From NCBI RefSeq assembly GCF_003473485.1, contig NC_053046.1:9868001-9932000 (forward strand): DNA of 64,000 nt. The letters run 5' to 3'. Shown piece after piece: positions 1 through 10,700 of this stretch; within the stretch, counting starts at the first letter, position 1, and every line of letters begins with the position of its first letter. The stretch is from Medicago truncatula. Taxonomy: Eukaryota; Streptophyta; Magnoliopsida; Fabales; Fabaceae. The translations under genes were made by a program, and so were the position numbers. The notes beneath the pieces were generated by a model. It did no database searches, had not been told where the DNA came from, and saw only the letters and a list, made by a program, of their open reading frames with translations.

Positions 1-1335
1 GACAGATATGACATTGATTTGAAACATTGGTGAATATAGAACATGAGAGATGTATAAAGTGGGAGAAAATGTGACATTACCAGCATATTCAACCATAACA
101 ATATGACCATTAGGTAAACTAACTCTGGTGGGTTTGATCTTATAAAATGAACTAAAATAATGCATAGAAGAACAAATATGGTCATTTGCTCCAGAATCAA
201 TGATCCATACATTAGACAAAGAAGGTAAAAGAGAAGCCACAGAATATATACCTGAAACAGTGTTAATGGTAGTAGAAGTTTCTGCAGTAGGCTGAAGAGA
301 AGTTGAGGTGTTTGGTGAAGATGCAGAAGGAAGTAAATTTGACTGTTGAAGCAAGAAAACAAGCTGAGATAACTGCTCTTGATTCAAACTAGAAGGAGGC
401 ACCACTGCATTTCCACCATGAGCAACCTCAGAACTCTCACCAAGAGAAGCATTTACAGATGAACTTTGCTTATTAAAACTTGGATGCCCATGCTTTTGAT
501 AACAAAACTCAACAGTGTGATTTGTTCTGTTACAAAAAGTGCATAATCTGGAAGAATTCTTGTTGGAATAAGAATTCTTGCCACGGCCAAAGGATTTGCG
601 TGATTCAGAAGCATTAATGAGTACATTAGAATCATCCTGAACAGGTAAAATAGAGTTGTTGCTTTCTTCTTGCACAACCAAAGAATATACCTTGTTCAAA
701 GGGGGAAGAGGATCCATAAGAAGCACTTGGCTCTTAACAACAGAGAAAGAATCATTTAAACCTTGAAGGAATTGAATAACCTGGTCCTCAACACGTTGAT
801 TCCTAGCAGCACGCATAGCTTCACATCTACACTGAGGAATACAAGAACACATAGGAATAGGTCGGTGGGAGTTCAATTCTTCCCAAAGAGATTTCAATTC
901 AGTGAAATACTCAAGAACACCTTTAGAACCTTGTTTGAGTGAATGAATTGCTGCAATTCTGATACGATCTGCCTTAGAGAATCGTTCCTTCAAGTCCTCC
1001 CATACATCAAAAACGTACTCATGAAAAACCAAAGTTTGAGCAATTGGTTCAGAAACAGAGTTGATAATCCAAGAATGAATAAGGTGGTTACATCGTTCCC
1101 ATGAGTTTCGGTTTAAATCAAGCAGATCCGGAACTGGTAAAGATCCATCAATGAAGGGAAGTTTGTTCTTCGCACCCAAAGCACGTCTCATAGAGCGACT
1201 CCATGCAAGATAATTGGTGCCGTTGAGCGGCGGAGTGACAAGAACCGAATTAGGACCTTCACTTGCATGAACAAAATAGACTGAATCCTGATTAGCTTGT
1301 TGAATCTGAACAATAGGAGCAACACGAGGAGGCAT
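1..1335 (-). CDS. Copia-type retrotransposon gag-protease ORF, partial at window edge
   Basis: An unbroken 445-codon reading frame runs from an ATG at 1333-1335 to base 1 and continues off the window. I checked each line of sequence and found no in-frame stop. The N-terminus contains NYLAWSRSMRRALG, the usual plant Copia gag start. It is followed by gag (about residues 20-220), a CCHC zinc knuckle (CTFCNRTNHTVEFC, about residue 265) and the aspartic protease motif WIIDSGANDHIC (about residue 385). Integrase and reverse transcriptase would lie to the left. A primer-binding site and a short LTR sit just upstream (1540-1730), so this is the 5' part of an element on the minus strand. The open frame suggests a fairly young copy. 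The function is capsid formation and polyprotein processing of the element itself. Confidence 0.9.
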   Translation of the reverse strand, partial: MPPRVAPIVQIQQANQDSVYFVHASEGPNSVLVTPPLNGTNYLAWSRSMRRALGAKNKLPFIDGSLPVPDLLDLNRNSWERCNHLIHSWIINSVSEPIAQTLVFHEYVFDVWEDLKERFSKADRIRIAAIHSLKQGSKGVLEYFTELKSLWEELNSHRPIPMCSCIPQCRCEAMRAARNQRVEDQVIQFLQGLNDSFSVVKSQVLLMDPLPPLNKVYSLVVQEESNNSILPVQDDSNVLINASESRKSFGRGKNSYSNKNSSRLCTFCNRTNHTVEFCYQKHGHPSFNKQSSSVNASLGESSEVAHGGNAVVPPSSLNQEQLSQLVFLLQQSNLLPSASSPNTSTSLQPTAETSTTINTVSGIYSVASLLPSLSNVWIIDSGANDHICSSMHYFSSFYKIKPTRVSLPNGHIVMVEYAGNVTFSPTLYISHVLYSPMFQINVISV

Positions 1336-1539
1336 TGTGATGTAGAAGAAAAATGAAAGATCACGCAAAGAAGAAGAAGATATATGAAGAGCTGAAAGAA
1401 TCAGAGAAAAGCGCGAAGAAAAGGATGAAAAATGAAGAAGAAATGAAGAAAAATTGAAGCTTGAAGCTCAAGCATCAATGGCGGAAAATGTGTAACTGAA
1501 TCGTAACTGATTCTCTCTCTAAGAGAGAGAAAAATAAAA

Positions 1540-1548
1540 CTGATACCA
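1540..1548 (-). promoter_or_regulatory. Primer-binding site complementary to initiator tRNA-Met
   Basis: The minus strand reads TGGTATCAG here, the standard plant LTR-retrotransposon primer site. It lies about 205 bp upstream of the gag ATG at 1335 and a few bases inside the LTR end, which fits minus-strand orientation. Confidence 0.75.
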
Positions 1549-1553
1549 TATTA

Positions 1554-1730
1554 TGAAAAGTGAAATGGAATAGAAGATATGATTCTCATTACTGGTATTT
1601 GCTTGTACAACAGTTATTTATAGGTTGTTATAACCTCATGCTTACTAACATGTACCTAGAAGCATAGGATAATAACTCTGTAACTAACTAAACTATTCTA
1701 AGTTAGTTATTTGTCATACAAACTATTACA
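1554..1730 (-). repeat. 5' LTR of the Copia element (short, about 175 bp)
   Basis: The segment is bounded on the minus strand by TG near 1730 and by TTTTCA near 1554, just before the primer site. It holds a TATA-like box (TATAAATAA, minus strand, 1614-1622). Only one LTR lies in the window, so the ends are estimated and no target duplication can be checked. Confidence 0.55.
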
Positions 1731-1899
1731 CTTTAGGATTTTCATCTTTCTGTTTTTCTTCGTGATGCAATATTGAGTCTTGTTGAACTTGCAGTGCATC
1801 GTATTGCACACTGTTTCTCAAATTACTGCAGAAATTTAGTTCGGCTTGGATGATGAAAATGAAATATTACTTTGTAAGCAACTACAATCTCAATTTTCT

Positions 1900-3605
1900 T
1901 ACCAGTGAGAAAAGTGTTTCTGATTATGTTTAGCTCTCTAGTGACATCCATTGTATTCATTCTTGCTTTCGGTGGCTCGAAAGTCCAATACTAAAAAGTA
2001 AAACTGAGCATTTCTCTATTCTTGACAAAATATAGCAAAAAATTGTTAATAACAAGTATAAAATCTACAATGAAAGATAGGAGAACTCAAAGAAACACTA
2101 AAATTATTTAATAACATACCTTGAGGAGGAGCATATCCAACAGTCCCTTTTATTCCAATTGTTTTAGTTTCCTTGAAAAAGACACCGTCCCTAGATGAGA
2201 CGAGTCTTGCAATGCCAAAATCGATAATGATATTCAATCTTTGATCAAGATCAAATGTTGTTGGATGCTCTACATTCTCTAATCTTTAATCTTTGATATT
2301 CAATCTTTTTTTAAAATCGATAATGATAACAGCTTATTTATTAAACCAACAACCCATACAAGACGTAATAGTTGTGGACGAGCATAAACAATACAAGAAA
2401 AATACCAAACTCCAGGCAGAAAAGTACATGGCTATCATGGAACACCAAAAAACGAAGAAACACCAAAATGGCGCTAACCACAGACCCCACCCCCAGCTCT
2501 GAAAATAGAATCACTTATGGCAGCAACTCTCCCTAGAAGCATAAGTAAAACAATATTAAAATAAAAACAGCAGTAGGAGCTGACAGCACCCACCAACCCA
2601 CAGAAAACTCCTCCACGGCATGTAACAGCAATAGCGCTATCAATATTCACTGAAACTCGAGGAAAAAACTCCACTTATCGCATAAGGCATTCTTTTGGGT
2701 TCCAACACCATTCATAGATAGGATTTATTCACACATCGGGTGTGTTAGCAGCCAACACTCGGGTGGGTGGATTTATTCCCACATTGGATAGATAGGATTC
2801 TTGATAAGAGTTTATATAGAGAAGGCACTCCTCACTTTAGAAACCAATTTTCTAAGGATGAGCAAGGCCCCCAAATTCTTGACACAAGACAGTACCTTCA
2901 CTTCCTCCGCCAATTCCTCCACCCTCTTTACCACATTCATAAAGATTAAGCTATTCCTAGAATTCCAAATAACCCAAAGTGCCGTGTGCCAAATAAGCCA
3001 AAGACCATTCCAGTGCCGTTTATTTCTCGCCCCCCCACTCCAACATTCCCAATGAATAAATAAATTTGGTGGAACAATGAAGGAGAACTCCAGCCAAGAA
3101 AACAAGTTTGCCCCAATTTGACAAGCCATTGTTCTAAGCTTCCATTTATCATGTACTAAAAAACTAGAGCTTTTGAATTCATGCCCTTTGTAATCGATAC
3201 TAGAACAAGAAGTTAAAATCTTAACCAAATTTCGATGTCTAATATTTTGAGGGCATTACATTCCGTAATAAAACTCTTGTGAACTCCCTTTTTTTTTCAA
3301 GGTTCAAGACCTTTATGGAAATAATTTTATCTTCTCTGACAGGAATTCCTTTATACACAGAACCAAAGCCTCTTAATCCAATCAAGTTTCTAGCTGAGAA
3401 CCCATTGGTTGCCTTGCCTGATACAAGTCTTGGTAAGAAACCATATCTAGTTGGTCAACTGTTGGTGAATATGAAGTAGATTTCTTGTTTGTTTTCCTTA
3501 TTAAGTAGATAGCTACAATAAGCAGCAGAATTATGATGAGAAAAACAACTGTTAGAACATGTGTAGGAGGTCTGCTGCAATAACTTGATCAAAAAGATGA
3601 TGAAG
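1900..3605 (-). pseudogene. LRR-XII (XA21/EFR-like) receptor kinase, decayed and interrupted
   Basis: Reading the minus strand from high to low coordinates gives recognisable pieces in the right order. A transmembrane stretch (VLTVVFLIIILLLIVAIYL) and juxtamembrane VDQLDMVSYQDLYQ lie at about 3440-3570. The kinase glycine loop, KATNGFSARNLIG then GFGSVYKGI, lies at about 3295-3425. KILTSCSSIDYKGHEF lies at about 3165-3230 and YMINGSLEQWL at about 3140. After an inserted LINE come DLDQRLNI and DFGIARLV, then GIKGTVGYAPP (2115-2290), a GT donor, and the C-terminal tail MDVTRELNIIRNTFL (about 1905-1955). Lesions include a 5-bp AGGCA duplication near 3420, 1-bp indels near 3235 and 3160, loss of the catalytic HRD region and loss of most of the C-lobe. 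The ectodomain is absent. Family members are pattern-recognition receptors; this copy cannot encode one. Confidence 0.85.
2306..3139 (-). mobile_element. 5'-truncated LINE (L1-like) 3' end inserted in the kinase
   Basis: Between the kinase motifs YMINGSLEQWL and DLDQRLNI the minus strand reads PPNLFIHWECWSGG, then LWLIWHTALWVIWNSRNSLIF, typical of the zinc-binding RVT tail of plant non-LTR retroelements. It ends near WCWNPKECL at about 2680. A 3' UTR-like stretch follows and ends in a run of seven A (plus-strand T run at 2306-2312). The 5' end is truncated. I could not identify a convincing target-site duplication. Confidence 0.75.
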
Positions 3606-3639
3606 ATGAACATGATGAATTGTGCACATAAATTCCAAA

Positions 3640-4860
3640 GCGTGTGTGGGACACACTAACATTTAGGTTCAATTCTCCCTACCAGTTAAGCCAACCGAAT
3701 GCAAAAGGGTATACCGGCGAATCCCCTTCAAGATACGATGGAATACTTAATGTGATTTGCACATTCACACCAAGCGTATCGACAATGGTGTTTTACAGAA
3801 TAAAGTTTTGTCACATTCTCTTGTGCACTAGAGAAAAGAAAGACTGATTTAGTATTATTTTTGGCAGAATTTTGACTCACAATAATGTGAATTTCTATCC
3901 ATGTTTCTGACTTCTTTTCTGCCTCCAAAATGTCTCTATTTACAGAGAAACTTATGTCTTTTGGTGAAGAGAAATAACCATTTGACAGAGTTTGTTTATG
4001 AATGGTCAGATTGCTTCAATTGTCAAGCAATACATCATTATTCTGGAAATATCATGATGTCAGATAAAGGTATCTCACGATTTTAACTTTTACTTAGTAA
4101 GTTAAGTTTTCACTCATCCCCAAATAAAATGGTAGACAAGTTTTGAACCAACTATTCATTAGAACAAGTGTGCATAACTCACATGAAATCTCGGTACCAC
4201 TGATCGAATTGTAGAAATGACATGTTTATTAAAGTCTTGTGTCCATGTATCCTTTTCATGAGAATTTAAGAGTCAAGCCCTTGAACTCAATGAAGATCCC
4301 CACCTCATTTTCATATAGGTAGACTATATCAGAAATGCCCCATAATTATGCATTTCAGGAAAATATGTTATATTTCTATTATTAGGAAAACCTCATCCTA
4401 CCCATTTTCTTCTTATGATCCAAGTACTTTTACCCCTTGGGATGTATCTATCGTCAAGTACTTCAATCACTCTAATAGTGTACTTTCACCATTGAACCCA
4501 GTACTTGATGCTACTCAAGGGTTGAATTTCGACCATCAGTGATTAGTTAAATTTGGGTTTGTACTACATCCCTAATGATGTCTTCAATGTGTTCAACATC
4601 ATACCCGAATACATTATATCATTGTCAATCATTTCATCAAATAATTGCAAGATTTTTCCTTTTAAGTTTTATAAACTTTGAATATTCAATCATTCACATA
4701 GATTTTTTAATTCTCATAGCTATGCATATGAATCAATTTATATACTCTTGATAATATTCACCAACTATCATCAAACCATAACACTTTTGTCAATTGAGGA
4801 TATTGTAATAATATACAAACTTTTATGTCATTACACCTATGTTATTAAAATATTATTTTT
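3640..4860 (-). mobile_element. Old relic of the same Copia family as the 24.5-kb element (RNase H end, 3' UTR, part LTR)
   Basis: The minus strand aligns by eye with the 3' region of the full element at 24519-30272. The part at about 4600-4860 matches the end of RNase H. The part at 4090-4560 matches the 3' untranslated region, with shared landmarks such as TGGTTCAAA and ACTTAACTTACTAAGTAA. The part at 3640-3800 matches LTR sequence with GATACGCTTGGTGTG and GGGGATTCGCCGGT. It has many indels, so the insertion is old. It abuts the transmembrane exon of the broken receptor kinase and replaces its ectodomain side. Confidence 0.75.
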
Positions 4861-5140
4861 TGCAGAATTTGGACTCACAATTTTGTGAATTTATATATGT
4901 TTGAAAATTTATCTTGTTCACACATGAGATGCTAGCTTAAGGTGCTACTTTTTTTTTGGATGTTCAACATAAGGTGCTAGCTTAGTGATAAGCAATTAAC
5001 ATTATAACTTTGATACATTCTTCTATGGGGCACAAGTATAAATGAATAGTGTTTGGTCAGTGGTCACACATACATAAAAATATTTTTTTCTTAAAATACT
5101 AAATTATTATAGGTTTAATAACAGTTTTAACCCCCTAAGA
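4861..5140. other. Intergenic, no gene seen
   Basis: AT-rich sequence. The stretch at about 4855-4910 (GCAGAATTTGGACTCACAA) resembles 3858-3905, so a second piece of the Copia relic may extend here. Nothing else is supported. Confidence 0.5.
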
Positions 5141-5332
5141 AAAAAACTACAAAATCGCCCCCTAAGTTTTGCATCTGTGGCAGTTTTGGCTCCCAAGGCC
5201 AATTTTGACTTGATCTACGCTGACGTGGCACCCTAAGTGAGGTGCCACGTGTTATTTTTTTAATCAAAAATTGACTTTGGGGGCCAAAACTGATACAGTT
5301 GCAAAACTTAGGGGGCGGTTTAGTAGTTTTTT
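5141..5332. repeat. MITE-like foldback element upstream of the PHD-GNAT gene
   Basis: The left arm (AAAAAACTAC, CGCCCCCTAAGTTTTGC, GCAGTTTTGGC) is the near-perfect inverse of the right arm (GCCAAAACTG, GCAAAACTTAGGGGGCG, GTAGTTTTTT). The centre contains ACGTGGCA and TGCCACGT. The length and structure fit a non-autonomous DNA transposon; the superfamily is not certain. It ends about 180 bp upstream of the TATA box of the next gene. Confidence 0.75.
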
Positions 5333-5509
5333 ATAATATCTTTATAATATTAACATTAAAATATCTTTATAATATTAATAATTTATATTTATTAAAATTT
5401 ATATTTATGTTTAGAATCTCATAAAGATTTGTTCGTTATTTTTTGTTTCAAGAAGATTTGTTCCTTATTAAAATAGATATGAGTTAAAAATATGATTTCT
5501 GTTTAGCCC

Positions 5510-5519
5510 TATATATAGA
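5510..5519 (+). promoter_or_regulatory. TATA box of the PHD-GNAT gene
   Basis: CTATATATAG lies about 100 bp upstream of the ATG at 5619, leaving a leader of about 70 nt if transcription starts some 30 bp downstream. Confidence 0.6.
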
Positions 5520-5618
5520 GAGAGCAGTGAACAAAAGTTTTGAATCATACTTCTCCTTATAAAATATATTTCTGCAAACTCAAAAAAGTTACGTTTCGTA
5601 GAGAAAAAGTGTTAAACG

Positions 5619-6905
5619 ATGGGTATTGTTTCTTGGTTGATAAAGAATCAAGTTTTGGTTTCAGGGACTAATGTGTTCTGTCAGGGCAGTAACAAAGTTG
5701 TCAAAAGAGGAAGTTTGTTTTCTGATGCTATAGTTTGTGATTGTTGTCATGTTACCTTTACTATCACCGGGTTCGAGTCTCATGCTGGTTGTACAAGACA
5801 TAGACCATCCACTAGTATCTTGTTGGAAGATGGAAGATCGTTGTTGGATTGTCAAAGGGAAGCTCTGAGTTCGAGTGATCATAAAGGGAATCATTCTGTT
5901 GTCAACGAAAATCAAAAGAAGAATCATTCCATTGTCAAAGAAAATCGAAAGAAGAATCATTGTGTTGTCAAAGAAAATTCTGAAGCAAAGAATGATAATG
6001 TTTGTTCTATTTGTGGTTTTGGAGGTGACTTAGCACTATGTGATCGATGCCCTTCTGCATTCCACCTCGGTTGTTTAGGTCTCAATCGAGTTCCAATTGG
6101 TGAATGGTTCTGTCCAACTTGTTGTTGCAAAATATGCTATCGACCCAAATGCAAACAAGAATGTAAAGATCACAAGGATAACAATATTCTTGTTTGTGTT
6201 CAATGTGAGCAAAAATATCACTTTGGATGCGTAAAGGCTGTAGGAATTGAATTTAATCACATGGAGAATTGGTTTTGCAGTGTGGTTTGTGGGAACATGT
6301 TCTTATGTCTAAAGAAGTTGTTAGGAAAACCAATTAAGGTTGCAGATAATTTAACATGGACATTGGTGAAGAATGTGAGTAGTGTTGATGACAAGGAGTT
6401 TAATCAAAAGGAGAGTAAGTTGAATATGGCTCTTGGTGTATTGTATGAGGGTTTTAATCCAACTTTTGATGCTTTATCAGGAAGAGAGTTGATTAAAGAT
6501 GTTGTTTTTAGCAGAGAATCAGAACACAATCGCTTAAACTTTTGTGGTTTCTATAATGTAATTTTGGAGAAAATGGGTGAAGTGATTTCAGTGGCAACTG
6601 TAAGGATTTATGGTCAAAAGGTTGCAGAGGTAGTTTTCGTGGCCACCAAGGAACAATATCGACGACAAGGAATCTGTCATTTGTTGATGGATGAGATTGA
6701 GAAACAGTTAACTCGCTTAGGAGTTGAGAAATTACTTCTGCATTCCTCAGAGGATGCTATGAACATTTGGACAAAATCATTTGGTTTTGCCAGGATGGCC
6801 AGTAAAGATAAGTGTCAGTTTATTGATCATACTTTTTTAGAATTTCAGAATAGTACCATGTGTCTCAAAGCACTGAAAACACCTATATGGTCTTGCATTG
6901 CTTGA
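5619..6905 (+). CDS. PHD-finger and GNAT acetyltransferase protein, IDM1-like, intronless
   Basis: The ORF encodes 428 residues without an intron. Domains in order: a TDBD/Jas-like region (about 13-75, with IVCDCC and FESHAGC); a low-complexity linker with three near-copies of KENxKKNHxVV (about 88-122); a PHD finger (about 128-172, CSICGFGGDLALCDRC, then FHLGCLGL and WFCPTCCC); a second cysteine-rich PHD-like unit (about 172-230, CVQCEQKYHFGC); and a GNAT fold (about 290-400) with the acetyl-CoA loop QYRRQGICHLL near 347. IDM1-type proteins are nuclear histone acetyltransferases linked to active DNA demethylation, and this architecture matches at about one third of their usual length. The ATG is preceded by a TATA box and a plausible leader. 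It could be a retroposed or N-terminally shortened paralogue; the frame is intact. Confidence 0.88.
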   Translation: MGIVSWLIKNQVLVSGTNVFCQGSNKVVKRGSLFSDAIVCDCCHVTFTITGFESHAGCTRHRPSTSILLEDGRSLLDCQREALSSSDHKGNHSVVNENQKKNHSIVKENRKKNHCVVKENSEAKNDNVCSICGFGGDLALCDRCPSAFHLGCLGLNRVPIGEWFCPTCCCKICYRPKCKQECKDHKDNNILVCVQCEQKYHFGCVKAVGIEFNHMENWFCSVVCGNMFLCLKKLLGKPIKVADNLTWTLVKNVSSVDDKEFNQKESKLNMALGVLYEGFNPTFDALSGRELIKDVVFSRESEHNRLNFCGFYNVILEKMGEVISVATVRIYGQKVAEVVFVATKEQYRRQGICHLLMDEIEKQLTRLGVEKLLLHSSEDAMNIWTKSFGFARMASKDKCQFIDHTFLEFQNSTMCLKALKTPIWSCIA

Positions 6906-7792
6906 TGTTGGAGTTATATTACAGTCCTAGATTTGTTTTTAATGTTTTTTTTTTAATGTTTTCAATGATGTACTCTTTTTTTTGAAGGATTTTTAATGAT
7001 ATACTTTGCAAGTACATTTTAGTTTGATTTCATTTTTCAAATAGATAAATCATTCATGTTTGCTGTTATAATCAATACTTGTATGTAGAAGTTGAATTAT
7101 AAATAGTGTTAAGTAATTTGAATGAGTTAGATCACTAATTTAGTTCTCAAAGTTATAGTTCTCTGACAATTTAGTTAGTTATAGAGCAGAGAAATTATGT
7201 TTTGTTGATATGGTAAGTTCATAAATTATTTCCAAATTTCCAGATTCAGTACACAGCAAGTATAAGCTATATTAATCAAGATTTATAGTCTCTCGTAATC
7301 AAGATTTATACTCCCTATCCGTTTCACGATATCCATCAAGATGGTTTGGTTTCATTTAATCTGTCACTTAAGAAAACCTGACAAGCAGAACTATTTATGA
7401 CGTTATCATCTCTTATTTTGTTAAAAACAAGGTAACGAACAAATTGTTGCATTCGATCTCCACCTGTAAAATAGCAACTGATATTACATAACTTTTGTAA
7501 TTTGGTATATGATATATATGAAATTTGAATACATTTAACTTTACAGCTCCTTTATCACCAAGAGGATTACAATCCCTACTAATGTATTATGTACTAATAA
7601 TATACATGTAGTTGAATCCTCTAAACACCGGATTAAACAGATGGCATTCCATCATAACTTTGGGTTAGACTAATCAGTGGCAAATGGCAACTGGTTGAGG
7701 TTATGAATGAAAACATAATCTGGTGCATGCCAACAACCGTTCTTTGCCATTTGATAAATTATCAAGCCATCTATATGATCAAGGCTAATGCA
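6906..7792. other. 3' flanks of the convergent PHD-GNAT and IRE1 genes
   Basis: The two genes converge here. T-rich stretches at 6940-6990 follow the PHD-GNAT stop. No further gene is supported. ACTCCCTATCCG near 7310 recalls the end of common plant MITEs but has no visible partner. Confidence 0.5.
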
Positions 7793-10700
7793 TTAATCAA
7801 CGTCTCTAAAATATCTTTGAAAACATTCATCATCCTTGCAATAGTTGCAGATAACTTTGTACACTTCAATCAAGAGCCTAGGAAATCGACTTGCAAAGTA
7901 GTCATTGAATCCTTCCGGAACAGGTCCTATCAATTCCTGATAAACCAGCATGAATGAAATTATAAGTCACGCATGTCTATATGTTCTTGGATACATGATA
8001 ATAAAGATGCATTTTGAGCTCTCATATGAAAAGTTATCACCAGCAAATCAAATAAGGATCATCTTCAGGAAATTCTTATGATTGTTGTTTTGAAAAATAG
8101 AAAATATTTGAACATTGCAAGATAAGATCATTACTCAAGTGTTGGTCCAAGAAGAAACCTGGATTTCAACTTATTTAGACAAGCCTAACCTTCGACCAGA
8201 TAAAAAAGGAAAACAAAAATGCAAAAATGCTAGTCCAAGAAGAAACCTGAATTTCTGGAGGCAATTCCCTAAAATGATTTAGCTTGTTTCTCATGACCCT
8301 CAACAAGTCTCGGACGCTGTCAAATTTATATCGCCTGTAACGACCAATGTTGGCAATGAAAGCTGGTTCCATCTTTTCGTCCCATTTTACACCTAAAGCC
8401 AGTGGAGCAGTGCTCTCTAATACATTCAAAAGAACAGAATTAGTCTCTCTATCTTCAAGTTCCACTCTGTCACTAACGTCGCGAAGAAATGAAAGTCTCA
8501 TCTCAGAACTCCAAAATAGAGGATGATGCAATACTTCAATCGCCTTTGGCCTGACAATTAAATGAAAAAAATTCTTTAGTGAAAGTGTTACCTTCTAACC
8601 ACAAAACAAACACAAATCTATATACTTCCAGTTCCTCTAATTAGTATGAGCTATCATACAACCCATTTGTAATAGTTTAAGCAGTAAAATCTCCTATTTG
8701 TCAATTTGACAATTACATGCAACATAATCCATTTGCCAATTTCCTGGGAATATAACTTATTTTGCTCCCACCCTATCCTTCCATCAGTTCCATGCATGTG
8801 AAAGACAAATGAACTATTATCTTGCAATGTCCTTCCACCCTTTTAGGATTCATCCATGGCTCAAAAGCACCAAAATGAATATCCTCACATGAATACTTAT
8901 CTTGCAGAGTCTTAAATGCTACCGGGTTCAACACAGATAGTTGTATCCGTGTAGCATTAAATCAAGGTTTTCAGTAACTCCCATGGAAGGTCGCTGTAAA
9001 TATCTACCAGTAAAACTAACAAGGTCGCATTTGGTCCAAAACAAGCCGAATAACTGCTTTTTGCAATTCAGGATGAGTGCCTATATATCTAACAGGGCCG
9101 AACCATCCTGTCATATTTATTAATTTATTTATTTAATAAGTCTATGACAGATATCAGCAGATGACCAAATTTCTAAAACAATAAGGGTGTGTTTGGATTG
9201 AGGGTTTAGGAGGGGAGAGTTTAGTTTTCTTTTTTAAATTAAGGACTATATAACATGTTTTTCTAAAATAAATCAAGTGTGATTGAAGTATTATATGATC
9301 GTTTATTATGTTAATATGTTAACTTTTTTAAAAACATTTCATAGTGTCCGTAACTTAAAAATGAAAGCCAAACCCTCTATCCAAACACACCCTAAAAATG
9401 CAGAATATCAATCAGTAGAGGAATGATCTCAATTGACAGGATATTCATAGATGGTAACTAACAAACTAAATGACATTTCACATATGAATCCATCATTTAT
9501 GCTACATATCAATTAAGTCATGTCAAAATGAAACTATGAATGGAAGTATGAGAAAATATAATTCCAATCTCCTAAAAATCACATTGTATGAGAATGACAT
9601 ACCTTAGATTAGGGTCAGGGTTTAATAAACAAGAAATAAGATCCTCAGCTTCAGGAAGGAACTCTACTAAGAAAAGATCTTTCTTATTTTTAACAATGTT
9701 GACATCACGCTCAAGACGCTCTCCAAATGGATGTCTTCCTGCTGTCATACAGAAAAAGAGGACACAGCCTAAACTAAACAAATCTACAGCCCGTGTTTGG
9801 CGTCCTTGAAGAAGCTGCTCTGGCGCTTGCCAACCCGAACTGCCACAGCCTGCAAATAAGTCATTAAACATTATTGTAAGAGTAAGAATAATGATCTAGT
9901 TACGTAGATTAACACGGAGGATTAGACTAAGGAAATAACTACATGTTTGAATTAGCATATTTAGTGTTTAGAAAAGTATATGGAATATATGGTTGGAGAG
10001 CTTTTAACCATGTACGCGGAATATAAATACTAAAAAATTTCTTATATAAATGATTTATATTTAATATTGGGAAATGCTAACAAGTGCCTTTAGGGAAATT
10101 GTGCATTTAACACATTGAAACAACAAAAAGAACTTTTTCTACCTAAATTTCATCAATCATTTCTAATTTTGAATCCTTAGCAAGTGCCCTTAGGGCACTT
10201 GTTAGCATAACCCTTTAGTATTTAATATATACTGATTCACGTAGTTCAACTAGAGACTCATCAGTTCAACTAGTGACCAACAAAACAAGTAACTAAGTCA
10301 ACGACTGGTCCTGAGTTTAATAACATTGCTAATTAGTAATAGTGAGTGCTAAAAAAACACAAACTTTTGTACTCACCAGTAGAACTGTGGCCTAAAGAAG
10401 ACATGTCTTCAAGAAGTCGTTTACTAATCCCCATATCAGAAAGTTTGGCACATAATGACCTTTCCTTGATTAACAAAACATTTTGGGGTTTCAAATCCCG
10501 GTGTATTATTCCTAGTTCATGCAAATGAACAAGCCCAGAAACCACATCCCTGTGATGCAATATAAAAGCAAAAGTCAACATGATGTCAACAAAAATAAAA
10601 TAAAATAAAAATAGGTGTAATTTAAACACGGAGTTAGTGTAGACTCATGTTCTATCACTAAATGAAGACAACTATCAACCTCCGATACTTAGCTTAAATA

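Noticed and set aside
453-677. 74-codon minus-strand ORF
   Set aside because: It lies in another frame of the continuous gag-protease ORF 1-1335.
2812-3228. 138-codon minus-strand ORF taken as one gene
   Set aside because: It is a chance fusion of a receptor-kinase remnant and a LINE tail in one frame, not a gene.
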